NCBI GenBank assembly: GCA_900754955.1
Contig: CAAEEV010000013.1
Location: forward strand, 1 to 9,123
DNA length: 9,123 bases
Source: Eggerthellaceae bacterium
GTDB lineage: Bacteria; Actinomycetota; Coriobacteriia; Coriobacteriales; Eggerthellaceae
Direction of reading: 5' to 3'
Of this stretch, positions 6,679 through 9,123 are shown piece by piece. The position numbers and the translations under genes were made by a program. The first letter of the stretch is position 1. Each line of letters begins with the position of its first letter. The notes beneath the pieces were generated by a model that worked only from the letters and a program-made list of their open reading frames with translations, searched no databases and was not told where the DNA came from.

Positions 6679-7212
6679 ATGGCAGAACTCGATCTCAACA
6701 GCTTGATCGTCGACATTCCCGACTATCCCGAACCGGGTGTGGTGTTCAAGGACATCACCACCCTGCTGAAAGATCCCGAGGGGTTTGGCGAAGTGATCGA
6801 CCGCATCGCCGACCACTTCGCGGGACGCGGCGTCACCAAGGTGGTCGGCGCTGAGGCGCGCGGGTTCATGGTCGGCGCGCCGGTGGCCTACAAGCTGCAC
6901 GCCGGCTTCGTACCTGCGCGCAAACCCGGCAAGCTGCCGCGCGAGGCGCTGAGCGAGTCGTTCGAGCTCGAGTACGGCACCGACACGCTTGAGATCCACG
7001 CCGACGCGCTTGATGCCGACGACGTGGTGCTCATCGTTGACGACCTCGTAGCCACGGGCGGCACGGCGAACGCGCAGGCGCGTCTTGTGGAGCGCTTCGG
7101 CGCGAAGCTCGCCGGCATGGGGTTCCTCATGGAGCTCGCGTTCCTCAATCCTCGCGACACCATCGCCGAGCAGACCGATGCCGAGGTGTTCTCCCTCGTA
7201 CAGGTGGAGTAA
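6679..7212 (+). CDS. apt: Adenine phosphoribosyltransferase
   Basis: A cytoplasmic purine-salvage enzyme that joins adenine with PRPP to give AMP and pyrophosphate. The 177-residue product is of normal length. It shows the type I phosphoribosyltransferase signature VLIVDDLVATGGTA (117-130), with the Asp pair 121-122 and the ATGGT PRPP loop 125-129. It also has family-specific stretches: IPDYPEPGVVFKDITTLL (13-30), GAEARGFMVGAPVAY (57-71) and the flexible-loop region ARKPGKLP (80-87). The ATG at 6679 follows AAGAAAGGA at 6 nt spacing and gives the family's N-terminus; the same frame is open 12 codons further upstream but without a ribosome binding site. It sits between a purine permease and guaB, a coherent salvage neighbourhood. 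Terminators on both sides suggest a transcript of its own. Confidence 0.97.
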   Translation: MAELDLNSLIVDIPDYPEPGVVFKDITTLLKDPEGFGEVIDRIADHFAGRGVTKVVGAEARGFMVGAPVAYKLHAGFVPARKPGKLPREALSESFELEYGTDTLEIHADALDADDVVLIVDDLVATGGTANAQARLVERFGAKLAGMGFLMELAFLNPRDTIAEQTDAEVFSLVQVE

Positions 7213-7236
7213 GCTCGCTGCTGCGTTCGCGAGACC

Positions 7237-7265
7237 AGGCCCCGACAGATGTCGGGGCCTTTTTT
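7237..7265 (+). terminator. Rho-independent terminator of apt
   Basis: AGGCCCCGAC (7237-7246) pairs perfectly with GTCGGGGCCT (7251-7260) around a 4-nt loop, and a six-T run (7260-7265) follows. It begins 25 nt after the apt stop codon and is a textbook strong terminator on the plus strand. Confidence 0.92.
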
Positions 7266-7330
7266 GTGGGGCGGCGGTTCTCTGCCGGGTTTCCCTAGCT
7301 TTCTGCAGAAAAATGCGCGAAGTTGGGCAT

Positions 7331-7368
7331 CGCGCGGTTGCGCGGCGCCGCCGAAGCGCAACCGCGCG
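7331..7368. other. Perfect 13-bp hairpin without T-run
   Basis: CGCGCGGTTGCGC (7331-7343) and GCGCAACCGCGCG (7356-7368) are exact reverse complements around a 12-nt loop. No T-run follows closely on either strand; on the minus strand the nearest T-rich stretch (ATTTTTCTGCAG) comes about 18 nt later. It is therefore either a structural part of the surrounding repeat element or an RNA-end stabiliser, rather than a standard terminator. Confidence 0.6.
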
Positions 7369-7404
7369 GAGACGCCACGCCTCCCATCAGGTATTTCGCC
7401 AACG

Positions 7405-7436
7405 AAAAGGGGGCTGCGGAAATCCGCAACCCCCTC
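7405..7436 (-). terminator. Rho-independent terminator of guaB
   Basis: On the minus strand AGGGGG (7435-7430) and CCCCCT (7413-7408) pair, continue after one T/G wobble with TGCGGA/TCCGCA, and close on a very short loop. TTTTCGTT follows (7408-7401). It lies about 70 nt past the guaB stop codon. It also forms the right half of the core of the inverted-repeat element at 7284-7495. Confidence 0.8.
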
Positions 7437-7505
7437 AGCAGAGCGAAGCCATCCAACTTCGCGCAGTTTTCTGCATTTTTTCGCCGAAACCCGGCGCTTC
7501 TCCGT

Positions 7506-9029
7506 CTAGTGAAGCGAAACGTTCGAAGCGTAGGTGTTCTTGTCCTTGAGCACGACGTCGTGCGCGCCGCCCTCGACGATGGACGTCGACGACACGAGCG
7601 TGAGCTTCGCCTTGTCCTGGAACTCGGGAATGGTGAGCGCACCGCAGTTGCACATGGTGGCCTTCACCTTGTAGAGCGTGAGCGCCACGTTGTCCTTGAG
7701 CGGGCCGGCGTAGGGCACGTAGGAGTCGACGCCCTCCTCGAAGGCGAGCGTCTTCTTGCCGCCCAGATCGTAGCGACCCCAGTTGCGCGCACGCGCGGAG
7801 CCCTCGCCCCAGTACTCCTTCATGTAGGTGCCGTTGACCATCACCTTGTTCGACGGGCTTTCGTCGAAGCGGGCGAAGTAGCGGCCGAGCATCACGAAGT
7901 CGGCGCCCATCGCCAGCGCGAGCGAGATGTGATGGTCGTACACGATGCCACCGTCGGAGCAGATCGGCACGTAGATGCCGGTCTCCTTGAAGTACTCGTC
8001 GCGCGCCTTGGCCACCTCGATGACCGCCGTGGCCTGACCGCGGCCGATGCCCTTGGTCTCGCGCGTGATGCAGATCGAGCCGCCGCCGATGCCGATCTTG
8101 ATGAAGTCAGCGCCCGCCTCGGCGAGGAAGCGGAAGCCCTCGGCGTCGACCACGTTGCCCGCACCGATCTTCACGTCGTTGCCGTAGTGCTCGCGCACCC
8201 ACTCGATCGTCATCTTCTGCCAGTCGGAGAAGCCCTCCGAGCTGTCGATGCACAGCACGTCGACGCCGGCCTCCACCAGCGCGGGGACGCGCTCGGCGTA
8301 GTCGCGGGAGTTGATGCCCGCGCCCACCATGTAGCGCTTGTGCGCATCGAGCATCTCGTTGGGGTTGGACTTGTGGGAGTCGTAGTCCTTGCGGAACACG
8401 AGGTACATGAGGTGGTCGTTCTCGTCGACCACAGGCAGCGAGTTGAGCTTGTGATCCCAGATGATGTCGTTGGCGACCTTGAGGGAGGTGTCAGCAGGAG
8501 CGACAACGAGCTTCTCGCGCGGGGTCATGAAGTCGGCGACCTTCTCGTCCAGCGACATGCGCGACAGGCGGTAGTCGCGCTCGGTCACCACACCGAGCAG
8601 CTTGCCGTGCGGACCGCCGTCCTCGGTGACGGGCATGGTGGAGTGGCCGTAGCGCTCCTTGAGCTCGACCACGTCGGCGAGCGTCATGTCGGGGCGCAGG
8701 TTGGCGTCGCTCACCACGAAGCCTGCCTTGTAGTCCTTCACGCGCTTGACCATGGCAGCCTCGTCCTCGATGGACTGGTTGCCGTAGATGAACGACAGGC
8801 CGCCCTCGGTGGCGAGCGCCACCGCCATGCGGTCGTCAGACACCGCCGCCATGATGGCCGACACCATGGGGATGTTCAGCGACAGAGGGCACTCCTCCTC
8901 GCCCTTGCGGTATTTGACGAGCGGCGTTTTGAGGCTGACGGCGTTCGGCACGCACGTGGAAGGCGTATGTCCGGGCACCAGCAGGTACTCGTTGAACGTA
9001 CGGGACGGCTCGTCGTAATAGTAGGCCAT
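7506..9029 (-). CDS. guaB: Inosine-5'-monophosphate dehydrogenase
   Basis: Oxidises IMP to XMP with NAD+, the committed step of guanine nucleotide synthesis, in the cytoplasm. The 507-residue length is full-size. The TIM-barrel core starts with [34 protein letters not shown] (48-81). Two CBS domains are inserted at about 100-215 ([18 protein letters not shown], then [21 protein letters not shown]). The barrel resumes with [11 protein letters not shown] (261-271). The catalytic loop [18 protein letters not shown] (315-332) has Cys320 as the expected nucleophile. SDGG (358-361) binds the IMP phosphate region, and a GRY at 418-420 fits the Arg-Tyr dyad of the mobile flap, followed by [13 protein letters not shown] (432-444). 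Having CBS domains and the flap, it is IMP dehydrogenase rather than GMP reductase. The loop SICITRE differs from the SICTTR of the common bacterial form and recalls the SICIT.E pattern of eukaryotic enzymes. The start has GAGGAGGAG 7 nt upstream. The 94 nt upstream of it in the window show no promoter I can assign. It converges on apt. Confidence 0.95.
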   Translation of the reverse strand: MAYYYDEPSRTFNEYLLVPGHTPSTCVPNAVSLKTPLVKYRKGEEECPLSLNIPMVSAIMAAVSDDRMAVALATEGGLSFIYGNQSIEDEAAMVKRVKDYKAGFVVSDANLRPDMTLADVVELKERYGHSTMPVTEDGGPHGKLLGVVTERDYRLSRMSLDEKVADFMTPREKLVVAPADTSLKVANDIIWDHKLNSLPVVDENDHLMYLVFRKDYDSHKSNPNEMLDAHKRYMVGAGINSRDYAERVPALVEAGVDVLCIDSSEGFSDWQKMTIEWVREHYGNDVKIGAGNVVDAEGFRFLAEAGADFIKIGIGGGSICITRETKGIGRGQATAVIEVAKARDEYFKETGIYVPICSDGGIVYDHHISLALAMGADFVMLGRYFARFDESPSNKVMVNGTYMKEYWGEGSARARNWGRYDLGGKKTLAFEEGVDSYVPYAGPLKDNVALTLYKVKATMCNCGALTIPEFQDKAKLTLVSSTSIVEGGAHDVVLKDKNTYASNVSLH

Positions 9030-9123
9030 GCGAGTTGCTCCTCCTCAAGATGATTCATGATCGCCAAAGCGCCCTCACGGTGCATATGACCTCGCGCGAC
9101 ACGCGCCGATCGCGCTCGTTAAA

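Larger units (their letters stand above)
7284..7495. repeat. 212-bp element bounded by 43-nt imperfect inverted repeats
   Basis: The left arm 7284-7326, reverse-complemented, aligns without gaps to the right arm 7453-7495. Thirteen identical bases (CCAACTTCGCGCA), one mismatch, nine identical (TTTTCTGCA), ten consecutive mismatches, then ten identical (GAAACCCGGC) give 32 of 43 matches. The 126-nt centre holds a perfect 13-bp hairpin (7331-7368) and the guaB terminator hairpin (7405-7436). Local hairpins also form at the inner ends of both arms: GCGCGA/TCGCGC at 7315-7335 and GCGAAG/CTTCGC at 7443-7462. The element fills nearly all of the space between the apt terminator and the guaB stop codon and encodes no protein. 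It may be a REP- or MITE-like intergenic repeat; whether other copies exist cannot be seen here. Confidence 0.6.

Noticed and set aside
5316..6716. A 466-codon minus-strand frame opposite the permease
   Set aside because: Extreme His/Asp/Glu/Arg content typical of antisense frames, no ribosome binding site, and the permease reads intact.
7323..9053. A 576-codon plus-strand frame opposite guaB
   Set aside because: Antisense shadow with low-complexity His/Val/Leu/Arg composition. It runs through the guaB terminator and inverted repeat and has no recognisable domain.

Overview
The window is high-GC bacterial chromosome carrying ordinary housekeeping genes with a small accessory insert. The overall look (high GC, compact genes with strong AAGGAG-type ribosome binding sites, the IMP dehydrogenase subtype, an AzgA/PbuG-type purine permease) fits an actinobacterium of the Coriobacteriia/Eggerthellaceae kind. 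That placement is inferred from general appearance; no rRNA or other taxonomic marker is present.

Layout from left to right. Positions 1-232 hold no convincing gene, only short hairpins. A minus-strand terminator (233-277) ends leuS (305-2872, minus), a complete leucyl-tRNA synthetase with an extended -10 promoter at 3024-3032 and a leader of about 145 nt. Upstream of leuS, also on the minus strand, is an accessory patch: an unrecognised 104-residue acidic protein (3126-3440) and a type II toxin-antitoxin pair, a RelE/ParE-like toxin (3550-3873) overlapping its Phd/YefM-like antitoxin (3848-4123). An AT-rich palindromic operator lies just upstream of the antitoxin (4138-4164). Divergent from this is engB (4274-4858, plus), the ribosome-assembly GTPase, closed by a long hairpin terminator.

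The right half is about purines. An extended -10 promoter (5024-5032) is followed by a leader that folds into a closed multi-branch RNA (5046-5130) and then by a purine-type NCS2/AzgA permease (5163-6482). Next come a terminator, a short gap with nested dyad symmetry, and apt (6679-7212, adenine phosphoribosyltransferase) with its own terminator. Converging on apt from the right is guaB (7506-9029, minus), IMP dehydrogenase. Together the three genes cover nucleobase uptake, conversion of adenine to AMP, and the committed step from IMP towards GMP.

The two observations most worth following up are the structured leader of the permease, which is placed like a riboswitch but shows no purine-riboswitch signature I can recognise, and a 212-bp element between apt and guaB (7284-7495). 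The latter is bounded by equal 43-nt imperfect inverted arms and encloses a perfect 13-bp hairpin plus the guaB terminator. No clear large novel system (phage, CRISPR, biosynthetic cluster) is present.
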